DNA of 64,000 nucleotides from Sulfitobacter sp. DFL-14 (GCF_003335585.1 NZ_QBFD01000015.1:320304-384303), one strand, 5' to 3'; shown: positions 31,967-41,586, counted from the stretch's first letter. Notes: generated by a model from the letters alone, not told the origin. Translations and numbers: made by a program.

Positions 31967-34900
31967 CGGCATTCCCGCGTAATGACCGCGCCGTGAACCC
32001 ACCCGGGGATTTTGGCCCGCGCAACAACTATGCCGAGCTCTGCGTGACCACCAATTTCACCTTCCTCACCGGCGCGTCCCATCCCGAAGAACTGGTCGTT
32101 CGGGCAGCGGAGCTTGGTCTGGCCGCCATCGCTATCACGGACCGCAATTCTCTGGCCGGGGTGGTGCGGGCCTACCGGGCGTTGAAAGAATTGCGGCGGG
32201 ATATGGAAAACGACATCCGCATCCGTTCGCAGCACCAGATCGATCACTGCTCGCGTCAGGAGGTGGGGCAGCCCAGCCCGATCACGCGGCCGGATACCGT
32301 GCATTTGCCAAAGCTGATCGTCGGATGCCGCCTTGTCCTGCGGGACAGTGCAGTGGACTGGATCGCCCTGCCGCGCGACAAGGCGGCCTATCAGCGGCTG
32401 ACGCGGCTTTTGACCCTGGGCAAGCGGCGGGCGGAAAAAGGCGGTTGCCATCTTGACCGGGCGGACCTGTATGAAGGTTGCGCGGGCATGATCCTGATCG
32501 CGCTGCCACAGGGCAAGCTGCACGCCGCCGCCCCGCATATCCGGCAGATGCAGCGCCGCTTCCCCGGCCATGTCTTTCTGGGGGCGGCACCGCGCTATGA
32601 CGGCTCCGATCAGGCCTATCTGAGGGAATGCGCCCGGCTGGCACTTGGAACTTCGGCGCCGATGGTGGCGGTGGGGGATGTGCTGATGCACCGGGCCAGC
32701 CGCCGGCAATTGGCCGATGTGCTGACCTGCATGCGCGCCCATATCACGATTGACCGGATCGGCACCCGCGCCCTGGCCAACAGCGAACGCCGGTTGAAAG
32801 GGCACGCGGATATGGCGCGGGTGTTCCGCGACCATCCCGCCGCCCTGCGCCGCACGCTGGAGATCACCACCCGGTGCAGCTTTGACCTGAGCGAACTCAG
32901 TTATGAGTACCCCGATGAGATATCCCAAGGCGAAACCCCGCAGGCACGGCTTGAGCGACTGACACGCGACGGGCTGAAACGGCGCTATCCGGCAGGCGCG
33001 CCGCAGCGGGTCCATGACCTGATAGACAAGGAATTGAAACTGGTCGAGGAACTGGGCTTTCCGGCCTATTTCCTGACCGTTTACGATATTGTCCAGTTCG
33101 CCCGCGCGCAGGGCATCCTGTGTCAGGGGCGCGGCTCGGCAGCCAATTCGATCCTGTGCTACCTGCTGGGCATCACCGATGTCTCCCCCGATCAGATCGC
33201 CATGGTGTTCGAGCGTTTCATCTCCAAACACCGGGGCGAACCGCCCGATATCGACGTGGATTTCGAACATGAACGCCGCGAGGAGGTGATCCAGTGGATC
33301 TACGAAAAATACGGCCGCCACCGCGCCGGGCTCTGTGCCACGGTGATTCATTTCCGCAGCCGCGCCGCGATCCGCGAAGTCGGCAAGGTGATGGGGTTGT
33401 CACAGGATGTGACGGCAAGCCTGTCCGGGCAAATCTGGGGCATGTCCGACGATGGAGCCGACCCGGACAGGGTCAAGGAGCTTGGCCTTGATCCGACCGA
33501 CCGACGCCTTGCCCAGACCATCCGCCTGATCAGAGAGATCATCGGCTTTCCCCGTCACCTGTCCCAGCATGTGGGCGGTTTCGTCATTACCAAGGGGCGG
33601 CTGGATGAGCTTGCCCCCATCGAAAACGCGGCGATGGAGGACCGCACCATCATCGAATGGGACAAGGACGATATCGACACGCTGAACATCCTCAAGGTCG
33701 ATGTGCTGGGGCTGGGGATGCTGTCCTGCATCCGCAAGGCCTTCGACCTGATGCGCGACCACGAGGGGCATGACCTGAGCATCGCCGCTGTTCCGCAAGA
33801 GGATACCACCACCTATGACATGCTTTGCGTGGCCGATGCGGTGGGGGTGTTTCAGGTGGAAAGCCGCGCCCAGATGAATTTCCTGCCCCGGATGCGGCCA
33901 CGGACCTTTTATGATCTGGTGATCGAGGTCGCCATCGTCCGCCCGGGCCCCATCCAGGGCGGCATGGTACAACCCTATATCAAACGGCGACAGGGGCTGG
34001 AAAAGGCCGAGCCTTTCGGCCCCGCGCTGGAGGCCGTGACGCGCCGCACCCTCGGCGTGCCGCTGTTTCAGGAACAGGCATTGCAGATCGCCGTGGTCGG
34101 CGCGGGCTATAGCCCGGAAGAGGCCGACCATCTGCGCCGCTCGCTGGCCTCGTTCAAGCGGATGGGCACGATTGGCACACACCGGGATAAATTCATCAAG
34201 GGCATGCTGGCCAACGGCTACAGCCCCGAAATCGCCGAACGCTGTTTCGGCCAGATCGAGGGCTTTGCCGATTACGGTTTTCCCGAAAGCCACGCAGCGG
34301 CCTTTGCGATGCTCGCCTATGTCTCGGCCTGGCTGAAATGCCATTACCCGGCGATCTTTGCCTGTGCTTTGCTGAATTCACAGCCGATGGGCTTCTACGC
34401 GCCTGCCCAGATCGTGCGCGACGTCCGCGAACACCGGGTCGAGGTCCGCCCGATCTGCGTCAATGCCAGCCATTGGGACAACAGGCTGGAACGCCGCGCC
34501 GACGGGGCACTGGCCCTGCGGCTGGGCTTTCGGCAGATCAAGGGCTTCAAAGAGGAGGACGCCGGCTGGATCGTGGCCGCCCGGGGCAATGGCTACCGCG
34601 ATCCTGAATCGGTCTGGTTGCGCGCCGGAGTGGCCCCCGTGGTGTTGGAACGGCTGGCCGAGGCCGATGCCTTTACCGATATGGGACTGACCCGGCGCGA
34701 TGCACTCTGGCAGGTGCGGGCCATTCGCGGGCAGGCCCCGTTACCCTTGTTCAACGATCGCCTTGACGGCGAGAGCATTCACGAACCCACGATTGTGCTG
34801 CCGCAAATGCAACTGGGTGAAGAGGTTGTCGAAGATTACGTCTCTATGCGTCTGACCTTGCGCGCCCATCCCATGGAATTGCTGCGCCCCTCCATTCCCG

Positions 34901-35328
34901 GGCTGGTCACACATGACAGCCTGCATAACGTGCCGCTGGGGCGTTACAGCGTCTGCGGCCTTGTCATCACCCGTCAGCGCCCCGGCACGGCGTCAGGCGT
35001 TATTTTCCTGACGCTCGAAGATGAAACCGGGGTCTCGAATGTGGTGGTCTGGCCAAAGGTCTATGAGCAGTTCCGCCGCATCGTCATGGGCGGGCGCCTG
35101 CTGCGCGTGACAGGCTACCTGCAACGCGAAGGCATCGTCGTACATCTGATCGCCCAGCAGATCGAAGACCTCTCGCCCCGCCTGTCCGATCTCGGCCACC
35201 CGATGGACAGCGCCATCGGCCAGACAACCTCCAAAACAGACACCGCCCCGCGCCCCCTGCCACCCCCACGCGCAACGCACCCGAGGGATCAGGCCAAGCG
35301 GCTGTTCCCGAGCCGGGACTTTCATTAA
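31963..35328 (+). CDS. dnaE2: Error-prone DNA polymerase DnaE2 (ImuC)
   Basis: A 1121-residue C-family polymerase, normal length. The ATG at 31963 (ATGA overlap with imuB) is used. An N-terminal PHP domain (YAELCVTTNFTFLTGASHPE, AIAITDRNSLAGVVRAY) leads into the palm, with GRGSAANSILCYLLGIT and the PDIDVDFEHERREE catalytic aspartates. A C-terminal OB fold (SGVIFLTLEDETGVSNVVVW) is present. It performs lesion bypass and SOS mutagenesis with ImuA and ImuB. It is the last gene of the operon. Confidence 0.95.
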   Translation: MTAFPRNDRAVNPPGDFGPRNNYAELCVTTNFTFLTGASHPEELVVRAAELGLAAIAITDRNSLAGVVRAYRALKELRRDMENDIRIRSQHQIDHCSRQEVGQPSPITRPDTVHLPKLIVGCRLVLRDSAVDWIALPRDKAAYQRLTRLLTLGKRRAEKGGCHLDRADLYEGCAGMILIALPQGKLHAAAPHIRQMQRRFPGHVFLGAAPRYDGSDQAYLRECARLALGTSAPMVAVGDVLMHRASRRQLADVLTCMRAHITIDRIGTRALANSERRLKGHADMARVFRDHPAALRRTLEITTRCSFDLSELSYEYPDEISQGETPQARLERLTRDGLKRRYPAGAPQRVHDLIDKELKLVEELGFPAYFLTVYDIVQFARAQGILCQGRGSAANSILCYLLGITDVSPDQIAMVFERFISKHRGEPPDIDVDFEHERREEVIQWIYEKYGRHRAGLCATVIHFRSRAAIREVGKVMGLSQDVTASLSGQIWGMSDDGADPDRVKELGLDPTDRRLAQTIRLIREIIGFPRHLSQHVGGFVITKGRLDELAPIENAAMEDRTIIEWDKDDIDTLNILKVDVLGLGMLSCIRKAFDLMRDHEGHDLSIAAVPQEDTTTYDMLCVADAVGVFQVESRAQMNFLPRMRPRTFYDLVIEVAIVRPGPIQGGMVQPYIKRRQGLEKAEPFGPALEAVTRRTLGVPLFQEQALQIAVVGAGYSPEEADHLRRSLASFKRMGTIGTHRDKFIKGMLANGYSPEIAERCFGQIEGFADYGFPESHAAAFAMLAYVSAWLKCHYPAIFACALLNSQPMGFYAPAQIVRDVREHRVEVRPICVNASHWDNRLERRADGALALRLGFRQIKGFKEEDAGWIVAARGNGYRDPESVWLRAGVAPVVLERLAEADAFTDMGLTRRDALWQVRAIRGQAPLPLFNDRLDGESIHEPTIVLPQMQLGEEVVEDYVSMRLTLRAHPMELLRPSIPGLVTHDSLHNVPLGRYSVCGLVITRQRPGTASGVIFLTLEDETGVSNVVVWPKVYEQFRRIVMGGRLLRVTGYLQREGIVVHLIAQQIEDLSPRLSDLGHPMDSAIGQTTSKTDTAPRPLPPPRATHPRDQAKRLFPSRDFH

Positions 35329-35426
35329 CCGCGGAAGCATTCGACCCCATTGAAGAAACATTCGACATGGTGGCGCTCTTTATCGAGCGCGCGGTCTCGA
35401 CAGGTCTCCGCAAGATCGACCCGAAC

Positions 35427-36440
35427 CTACAATCGGTATGATCCCGGCGTCCGGCTGGTCCATTTGCGAAAGGCGCGATGAAAGTTCGCAGGGGCGGAAA
35501 AGCCGGTGTCAAAGGCGATTTGTTCGATGCTCTCCGTGCCTTGCTGAAGCGCGCGGATGGCGATGTCGCGGCGCAATGCGTCCTTTATATTCTGAAAGGA
35601 TGTCCCTTCCTCTTTCAGGCGACGGTTCAGCGTCCGGGGCGTCATCTTCAGGGCCTGGGCCGCTTCCGGAAGCTGACAGCTCTGCCATGCCGCGCCGTAA
35701 AGGAAGGCGCGGACACGCAGGCTGTTCGTATGCGCGCGCGAGCTGGTGAAGATCCAGTCAAGCGGCGCACGTTCAAGAAACACGGACGCCTCGGCGGGAC
35801 TGCGGGCGATCGGGCCAGCGAATTGGCGCGGGTTGAACAGGATGCTGGTCTGCGCTGCGTCAAACGAGACCGGGCAAGGGAACACAACCGCGTAATCGGC
35901 GGCAAAATCCGGACGGGTAAAGGCAAATCGCACCTCCTTCACACCCGTTTCCGACCCACTGAGCCAGGACAGGAGCCCATGCGCCAGTTTCAGGATCAGC
36001 ATGTGACCAAATCGCTGCGGGGCGGTTTCACGCAGGTAAGGGACCAATGCCAGTTCCACCTCCTCCGGGTTGCTCCGCAATTCCAGGCGGAAATCATCCA
36101 AAAGCAGGTTCCAGAACGTCGTGAACCGAAACAGAGCCGAAACCAGGCTGCTCGCCTCACGCTGCACGGTCAACAGATGCTGCAGGGCGCGGGGGCGGAT
36201 CGGACGGCTCCAGAGTCCCATCATTTCATCCCCGGTCTCCGGCGCGGCAAGCTGATAGAGCCGGGCGATTTCTTCCAGCGTAACGCGCTGCGCGGGTGCC
36301 ATCGGGCCGGTTTGCAGCCCTGAACGCTGCAGCAGGGAGGTCATTGCTTCCGGCGTGCATCGGGCGTTCAACGCATCGAGCCAGTCCTGGATGAAACCTG
36401 CCGATACGGTCGTCAGAGAGATGGGGTCATGACTGCTCAT
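35427..36440 (-). CDS. AraC-family transcriptional regulator with arabinose-binding-like N-terminal domain
   Basis: A 337-residue regulator. The ATG at 36440 (AAGG upstream) is chosen over a start 30 codons earlier. The N-terminal part (residues 1-210) matches the OruR/ArgR-like Arabinose_bd domain type. The C-terminal AraC module has both helix-turn-helix units: AAQALKMTPRTLNRRLKEEG and IEQIAFDTGFSAPANFHRAF. It is divergent from the acyl-CoA dehydrogenase with 113 bases between starts, where a perfect TTGACA (36494-36499) lacks a well-spaced -10, as at activator-dependent promoters. It probably controls the neighbouring fatty-acyl genes. Confidence 0.88.
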   Translation of the reverse strand: MSSHDPISLTTVSAGFIQDWLDALNARCTPEAMTSLLQRSGLQTGPMAPAQRVTLEEIARLYQLAAPETGDEMMGLWSRPIRPRALQHLLTVQREASSLVSALFRFTTFWNLLLDDFRLELRSNPEEVELALVPYLRETAPQRFGHMLILKLAHGLLSWLSGSETGVKEVRFAFTRPDFAADYAVVFPCPVSFDAAQTSILFNPRQFAGPIARSPAEASVFLERAPLDWIFTSSRAHTNSLRVRAFLYGAAWQSCQLPEAAQALKMTPRTLNRRLKEEGTSFQNIKDALRRDIAIRALQQGTESIEQIAFDTGFSAPANFHRAFRKWTSRTPGSYRL

Positions 36441-36553
36441 GTCGAGGCCTTGAATGGCGTGATCGGATAAGAACTTGGCAAAAGATGAGCTTATTGACAA
36501 GGAAAGCAGCGGATAGATGACGGGAAACAATAGTCGCTGCCGGAGAGCCAGTC

Positions 36554-38317
36554 ATGTCCTATCAGCCGCCCGTGGAGGATTTAATGTTTTGCATCGAACA
36601 TCTGTCCCATTGGGAAAACCTGTTTGCACTGGATGTGTATTCTGAATGCGAACTATCGGATATCGGCGCCGCGCTGGACGGCTATGCCCGGTTCTGCACC
36701 GAACAGGTCGCGCCCTTGTCTCAGGTCGGGGACAGGCTGGGCGCCCGGTTCGACAAGGGTCGCGTGACCATGCCCGAAGGCCACGCCCGGGCCTATGCGC
36801 AGTTTGTCGAGATGGGCTGGCAGGCGCTGATCCACCCGGTGGAACATGGCGGCGTCGGGCTGCCGCGCGTGGTTGGAGCGGCAGCGGTCGAGATGCTGAA
36901 TGCCGCCGACATGAGCTTTGGCCTCTGCCCGCTCCTGACCGATGGGGCGATCGAGGCGCTGCTGCTGACCGGCTCGGACGAACAGAAATCCACCTACCTC
37001 GGGCCATTGATTGCAGGGCGCTGGTCCGGCACGATGAACCTGACCGAACCGCAGGCGGGCAGCGATCTGGGCCGGGTGACGACAAAGGCGGTACGGCGCG
37101 AAGATGGCAGCTTTGGCATCACCGGCACCAAGATTTTCATCACCTACGGCGCCCATGATCTGACCGAGAACATCATCCATCTCGTGCTGGCGCGCATAGC
37201 GGATGCGCCAGCCGGGCCCAAGGGGCTGAGTCTGTTCATCGTGCCGCAGAAACTGGTGGAAACGGACGGAACGCCGGGGACCGAGAACGCAGTCAGCTGT
37301 GTGAGCATCGAACATAAACTGGGCGTGCATGCCAGCCCGACGGCCGTGCTGGATTACGATGACGCCACCGGGTTTCTGATCGGCCAGGAAAACTGCGGGC
37401 TGGAGTACATGTTCATCATGATGAACGCGGCGCGGTTTTCGGTGGGAGTGCAGGGTGTTGCGATTTCCGACCGGGCCTATCAGCGGGCGCTGGCCTATGC
37501 GCGGGGCCGGGTACAAAGCCGCCCGGTGAACGGTCTGGGCCAGAACGCCGTCCCGATCATCGACCACCCGGACGTGCGCCGCATGCTCCTGCGGATGCGC
37601 AGTTTGACCGAAGGCGGACGGGCAATGGCGGCCGCGACCGCGGGGCTGCTGGATGTCGCGCATCATGGGGATGACCGCGAGGCGCTCGCCCTGGCCGAAT
37701 TCATGGTCCCGCTGGTCAAGGGCTTTTGTTCGGAACGCGCGGTCGAGGTCGCGTCCCTGGGTGTGCAAATCCACGGCGGCATGGGATTCATCGAGGAAAC
37801 GGGGGCCGCGCAGCACTACCGCGACGCCCGCATTCTGCCGATTTACGAAGGCACCACGGCCATTCAGGCCAATGACCTTCTGGGGCGCAAGGTGATGCGG
37901 GACGGGGGGGCGACAGCCCGCCTTTTCGCCAGCCGGATTGCGCAAACCGAAGCACAGCTTGCCAGAGGTGACGCCTCGGCTCGGGCGATCGGCACAAGCC
38001 TCGCACAGGCGCGCGGCGCATACGAAACCGCGTTGGACTGGATGCTGGAAAACAGCCACAAGAACATCGACAAGGCCTTTGCCGGCTCTGTCCCCTTCCT
38101 GATGCTGTCGGGCACGTTGGCGGCGGGCTGGATGCTCGCCAAGGGCGCCCTTGCGGCGCAAACCGCGCGCGCCGCCGGGCAGGACAGCGCGTTCATGACC
38201 CGGAAAATCGCGACCGCCCTGTTCTTTGCCCAGCACATTCTGCCCGAATGCACCACCGAACAAACCCGCATCCTGCAGGGCGCGCCCAGCCTGCTGGACG
38301 CGACTTTCCCTGATTAA
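36554..38317 (+). CDS. Acyl-CoA dehydrogenase, DmdC-like large form
   Basis: A 587-residue flavoprotein, the long form with an extra C-terminal domain. GGAGAG precedes the ATG. N-terminal YQPPVEDLMFCIEHL is typical of the DmdC (3-methylmercaptopropionyl-CoA dehydrogenase) group. The FAD-binding region is NLTEPQAGSDLG, then TKIFITYGAHDLTENIIHLV; the catalytic glutamate is in LPIYEGTTAIQANDL. It oxidises an acyl-CoA to the enoyl-CoA in the cytosol; the crotonase downstream could hydrate the product. Whether the substrate is methylmercaptopropionyl-CoA cannot be decided from sequence, since such paralogues are many in roseobacters. Confidence 0.88.
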   Translation: MSYQPPVEDLMFCIEHLSHWENLFALDVYSECELSDIGAALDGYARFCTEQVAPLSQVGDRLGARFDKGRVTMPEGHARAYAQFVEMGWQALIHPVEHGGVGLPRVVGAAAVEMLNAADMSFGLCPLLTDGAIEALLLTGSDEQKSTYLGPLIAGRWSGTMNLTEPQAGSDLGRVTTKAVRREDGSFGITGTKIFITYGAHDLTENIIHLVLARIADAPAGPKGLSLFIVPQKLVETDGTPGTENAVSCVSIEHKLGVHASPTAVLDYDDATGFLIGQENCGLEYMFIMMNAARFSVGVQGVAISDRAYQRALAYARGRVQSRPVNGLGQNAVPIIDHPDVRRMLLRMRSLTEGGRAMAAATAGLLDVAHHGDDREALALAEFMVPLVKGFCSERAVEVASLGVQIHGGMGFIEETGAAQHYRDARILPIYEGTTAIQANDLLGRKVMRDGGATARLFASRIAQTEAQLARGDASARAIGTSLAQARGAYETALDWMLENSHKNIDKAFAGSVPFLMLSGTLAAGWMLAKGALAAQTARAAGQDSAFMTRKIATALFFAQHILPECTTEQTRILQGAPSLLDATFPD

Positions 38318-38338
38318 TCCCACAAAAGGACCCAACCG

Positions 38339-39148
38339 ATGAATGATGTCGTGAACCCCGATACCTACGAACGCCTCGCCATTTCCGCGCGTGACAACGG
38401 CTTGTATGTCGTGACGCTGAACCGCCCTTCCAAACGCAACGCTCTGGATGTGGCCACGATCGAGGAACTGATCCGCTTTTTCAGCGGCGCGCGGATGGCG
38501 GGCGTCAGGGCCGTGTTGCTGGCCGGAGAGGGCGATCACTTCTGCGCCGGTCTCGATCTGGTCGAACATTGGAAGGCCGACCGCAGCCCCGATGATTTCA
38601 TGCATGTCTGCCTGCGTTGGCACGAGGCCTTCAACAAGATGGAATATGGCGGCGTACCGATCATTGCCGCGCTGCAGGGCGCGGTTGTCGGCGGCGGTCT
38701 GGAACTGGCCAGCGCCGCCCATGTGCGCGTGATCGACCCCGGCACCTATTTCGCCCTGCCCGAAGGACAGCGCGGGATCTTCACCGGCGGCGGCGCAACG
38801 ATCCGGGTGTCGGACATGATCGGCAAGTACCGGATGATCGACATGATCCTGACCGGGCGCGTCTACCAGGGGCAAGAGGCCGTCGATCTGGGTCTGGCGC
38901 AATATATCACCGAAGACGGGGGCAGCTTTGCCAAGGCGATGGAACTGGCGGAAAAGGTCGCGCAGAACCTGCCGCTGACGAACTTCGCGATCTGCTCGGC
39001 GGTCAGCCACATGAACAACATGTCCGGCCTGGACGCCGCTTTTGCCGAAGCCTTCGTGGGCGGAATCGTCAACACCCAGTCAGCCGCGCGCGCGCGCCTC
39101 GAAGCCTTCGCCAACAAGACCGCTGCCCGTGTACGGCCAAACAGCTAA
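38339..39148 (+). CDS. Enoyl-CoA hydratase/isomerase family (crotonase) protein
   Basis: A 269-residue crotonase with AAAAGGA ahead of the ATG. Oxyanion-hole motifs are [11 protein letters not shown] and [13 protein letters not shown]; the first catalytic glutamate position is in GGGLELAS and the second in [14 protein letters not shown]. Acts on enoyl-CoA esters and is likely to follow the acyl-CoA dehydrogenase just upstream (21 bases). DmdD-type methylthioacryloyl-CoA hydratases belong to the same fold and use these two glutamates, so this pair could act on sulfur compounds, but general beta-oxidation is equally possible. Confidence 0.88.
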   Translation: MNDVVNPDTYERLAISARDNGLYVVTLNRPSKRNALDVATIEELIRFFSGARMAGVRAVLLAGEGDHFCAGLDLVEHWKADRSPDDFMHVCLRWHEAFNKMEYGGVPIIAALQGAVVGGGLELASAAHVRVIDPGTYFALPEGQRGIFTGGGATIRVSDMIGKYRMIDMILTGRVYQGQEAVDLGLAQYITEDGGSFAKAMELAEKVAQNLPLTNFAICSAVSHMNNMSGLDAAFAEAFVGGIVNTQSAARARLEAFANKTAARVRPNS

Positions 39149-39246
39149 GTCAGGCGTGATCAGCTTTGCCGTCGGAGGCGCTGGCCGGAATGCATGGCCG
39201 ATTCCGCCGTCGCGAAACTGACCGCCTGCCCCAATGGCGCACGCAA

Positions 39247-39277
39247 TTTGGCGAACCTTCCGGGGAGGTTCGTCAAA
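39247..39277. terminator. Strong hairpin between the crotonase gene and tRNA-Lys
   Basis: TTTGGCGAACCT (39247-39258) pairs with AGGTTCGTCAAA (39266-39277): twelve pairs, one of them G-T, with a seven-base loop. It stands between two convergent genes and could end transcription from either side. No T run follows on either strand, so it may be an mRNA end-protecting structure instead of a classical terminator. Confidence 0.4.
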
Positions 39278-39320
39278 TCCGGCACCAAACCCAAACAGGG
39301 AAAGGATAATTTGTGTGAAG

Positions 39321-39396
39321 TGGTGAGCCGTGTTGGGTTCGAACCAACGACCTACTGATTAAAAGTCAGTTGCTCTACCAACTGAGCTAACGGCCC
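39321..39396 (-). tRNA. tRNA-Lys, anticodon TTT
   Basis: On the minus strand the sequence runs from GGGCCGTTAGCTCAGTTGG at 39396 to a genomically encoded CCA at 39321-39323. The acceptor arm GGGCCGT/ACGGCTC has one G-T pair; the D arm holds AGCTCAGTTGGTAGAGC; the anticodon arm is ACTGACTTTTAATCAGT with TTT in the loop; the T arm has GGTTCGAACCC. All four arms fold. Confidence 0.97.
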
Positions 39397-39493
39397 ACTA
39401 GGACGCGTATCTAGAAAGGTGAGCGAGGGGGGTCAAGCCCTTAATCCACGATTCTTCAGGTGTCCGCTGGATTAGTCAGGCAGGCGGGGTTAT

Positions 39494-40336
39494 ATGCGCA
39501 AAATGTGCAGTGATACGACATCCGGTTTGCCCTTCATGAAAATGCACGGGCTTGGCAACGATTTCGTTGTTGTTGACGCGCGCGCGCTGGCAACACAGAT
39601 CACGCCCGGCATGGCAAAAGCCATCGGAGATCGCCATTTCGGCGTCGGTTTCGACCAGCTTGCGGTGATATCCAAAGGAACTGGGGACGCGCATCTGACC
39701 TTTTACAATGCCGACGGATCGCTATCGGCCGCCTGCGGCAACGCGACACGCTGCATCGCACGCTACCTGATGGATGAAACCGGTGTGGCCCGTCTGCATC
39801 TGACAACCGACAGGGGCGATCTTTACGCCGAGGATCAGGGGGGTGGCATCACATCTGTCAACATGGGTCAGCCGCAACTGCTGTGGCACGAGGTGCCACT
39901 GGCGCAGGAGATGGACACGCTGACCTTGCCCATTGACGGCGCGCCGACGGCAACCGGTATGGGCAACCCGCATTGCACCTTCTTTGTCGATGATGTTGGC
40001 GCGGTTGAGCTTGAAACTTTCGGCCCGGCGATAGAACACCACCCGCTTTACCCGCAACGCACCAATGTGCAGGTCGCACAGGTGGTGGGGCCGGACCACA
40101 TCCGCATGCGGGTCTGGGAACGCGGTGTGGGGGTGACATGGGCCTCCGGCTCATCCTCCTGCGCCTGTGCCGTCGCCGCGGCGCGGCGCGGCCTGACGGG
40201 GCGCAAGGTGCAGATCGACCTCGACGGTGGCACCCTGCACATCGACTGGCGCGAGGACGGCGTGTGGATGACCGGCCCGACCGTACATGTCTTTTCCGGC
40301 ACCCTGACATCCGCATTCCTGGACAACATCACATGA
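39494..40336 (+). CDS. dapF: Diaminopimelate epimerase (DapF) with Ser at the second catalytic Cys position
   Basis: A 280-residue enzyme of lysine and peptidoglycan precursor synthesis, converting LL- to meso-diaminopimelate. AGGCGGGG precedes the ATG at 39494. The opening MKMHGLGNDFVVVDA, the first active-site motif NADGSLSAACGNATRC (Cys81) and GMGNPHCTFF are canonical. In the second motif, WERGVGVTWASGSSSCACAV, the position normally occupied by the second catalytic cysteine (A-C-G) is Ser218, with cysteines at 223 and 225. The general-base glutamate position (Glu209) is kept. It overlaps mtaB by four bases. Confidence 0.93.
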   Translation: MRKMCSDTTSGLPFMKMHGLGNDFVVVDARALATQITPGMAKAIGDRHFGVGFDQLAVISKGTGDAHLTFYNADGSLSAACGNATRCIARYLMDETGVARLHLTTDRGDLYAEDQGGGITSVNMGQPQLLWHEVPLAQEMDTLTLPIDGAPTATGMGNPHCTFFVDDVGAVELETFGPAIEHHPLYPQRTNVQVAQVVGPDHIRMRVWERGVGVTWASGSSSCACAVAAARRGLTGRKVQIDLDGGTLHIDWREDGVWMTGPTVHVFSGTLTSAFLDNIT

Positions 40337-41586
40337 ACGCCCCGGTCTTTTCCAACCACGGCTGCCGCCTGAACGCCTATGAAGTTGAGGCGATGAAGGA
40401 CCTTGCCGGACAGGCCGGTCTGGCCAATGCAGTTGTGGTCAACACCTGCGCTGTCACGGCAGAGGCTGTGCGCAAGGCGCGCCAGGACATCCGCAAGCTG
40501 CGCAAGGCACATCCCGATGCCCGTCTGATCGTCACCGGATGTGCTGCACAAACCGAACCCGACACCTTTGCCAGCATGGCCGAGGTCGATGCAGTCATCG
40601 GCAACACCGAAAAGATGCAGCCAGGCACCTGGCAGGGCCTCGCTGCGGACTTCATCGGAGAGACGGAATCGGTTCAGGTCGACGACATCATGTCCGTGAC
40701 TGAAACTGCCGGGCACCTGATCGACGGGTTCGGCACCCGCAGCCGCGCCTATGTACAGGTGCAGAACGGCTGCGACCACCGCTGCACCTTTTGCATCATT
40801 CCCTATGGCCGGGGCAATTCACGTTCCGTCCCGGCGGGTGTCGTCGTGGATCAGATCAAGCGCCTGGTGGACAAGGGGTTCAACGAGGTGGTTCTGACCG
40901 GCGTCGACCTGACCTCATGGGGCGCCGACCTTCCGGCGGCACCGCGTCTGGGTGATCTGGTCATGCGCATCCTCAGGCTGGTCCCGGATCTGCCGCGCCT
41001 CAGGATCAGCTCCATCGATTCCATCGAGGTGGACGAGAACCTGATGGCCGCCATCGCGACCGAACCCCGCCTGATGCCCCATCTGCACCTCAGCCTGCAG
41101 CATGGCGATGACATGATCCTCAAACGGATGAAGCGGCGGCACCTGCGCGATGACGCCATCGCCTTTTGCAACGAGGCGCGCAGGCTGCGCCCTGACATGA
41201 CCTTTGGCGCGGATATCATCGCGGGCTTTCCGACCGAAACGGAAGCGATGTTCGACAATGCCCTGCGCATGGTTGATGAATGTGATCTGACGTGGCTGCA
41301 TGTCTTTCCCTATTCCGCCCGCCCCGGCACCCCGGCTGCGCGGATGCCGGCGGTCAACGGCCGCACGATCAAGGACCGCGCCGCCCGCCTGCGTGCGGCC
41401 GGTGAGGCGCAGGTTCAGCGCCATTTGCAACAGCAAGTCGGTCAGACCCACCATATCCTGATGGAAAGCCCGACCATGGGCCGCACCGAACAATTCACCG
41501 AAGTCCATTTCGATACGCCGCAGGTCGAAGGCGCGATTGTCACGGCCAGAGTGACCGGGAAATCTCGGAACGCGCTGATCGCCTGA
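40333..41586 (+). CDS. mtaB: tRNA N6-threonylcarbamoyladenosine (37) 2-methylthiotransferase MtaB
   Basis: A 417-residue radical-SAM methylthiotransferase. Three N-terminal cluster cysteines sit in SNHGCRLNAYE, VVNTCAVTAE and VTGCAAQ; the radical-SAM cluster is CDHRCTFC. The MtaB subgroup is indicated by the N-H-G-C-R-L-N start and the short C-terminal TRAM domain. It adds the methylthio group to t6A37 of tRNAs reading ANN codons, among them the Lys tRNA gene nearby. Coupled to dapF (ATGA). Confidence 0.93.
   Translation: MNAPVFSNHGCRLNAYEVEAMKDLAGQAGLANAVVVNTCAVTAEAVRKARQDIRKLRKAHPDARLIVTGCAAQTEPDTFASMAEVDAVIGNTEKMQPGTWQGLAADFIGETESVQVDDIMSVTETAGHLIDGFGTRSRAYVQVQNGCDHRCTFCIIPYGRGNSRSVPAGVVVDQIKRLVDKGFNEVVLTGVDLTSWGADLPAAPRLGDLVMRILRLVPDLPRLRISSIDSIEVDENLMAAIATEPRLMPHLHLSLQHGDDMILKRMKRRHLRDDAIAFCNEARRLRPDMTFGADIIAGFPTETEAMFDNALRMVDECDLTWLHVFPYSARPGTPAARMPAVNGRTIKDRAARLRAAGEAQVQRHLQQQVGQTHHILMESPTMGRTEQFTEVHFDTPQVEGAIVTARVTGKSRNALIA

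Noticed and set aside
36494-36519. Perfect TTGACA before the acyl-CoA dehydrogenase as a complete promoter.
   Set aside because: No -10-like hexamer lies 16-18 bases downstream; kept only as a comment on possible activator dependence.
36653-39010. A very long minus-strand open frame (785 codons) opposite the acyl-CoA dehydrogenase and crotonase.
   Set aside because: It is the antisense shadow of two well recognised genes; its translation is rich in His, Arg, Gln and Gly with no family pattern, and no ribosome site is seen.
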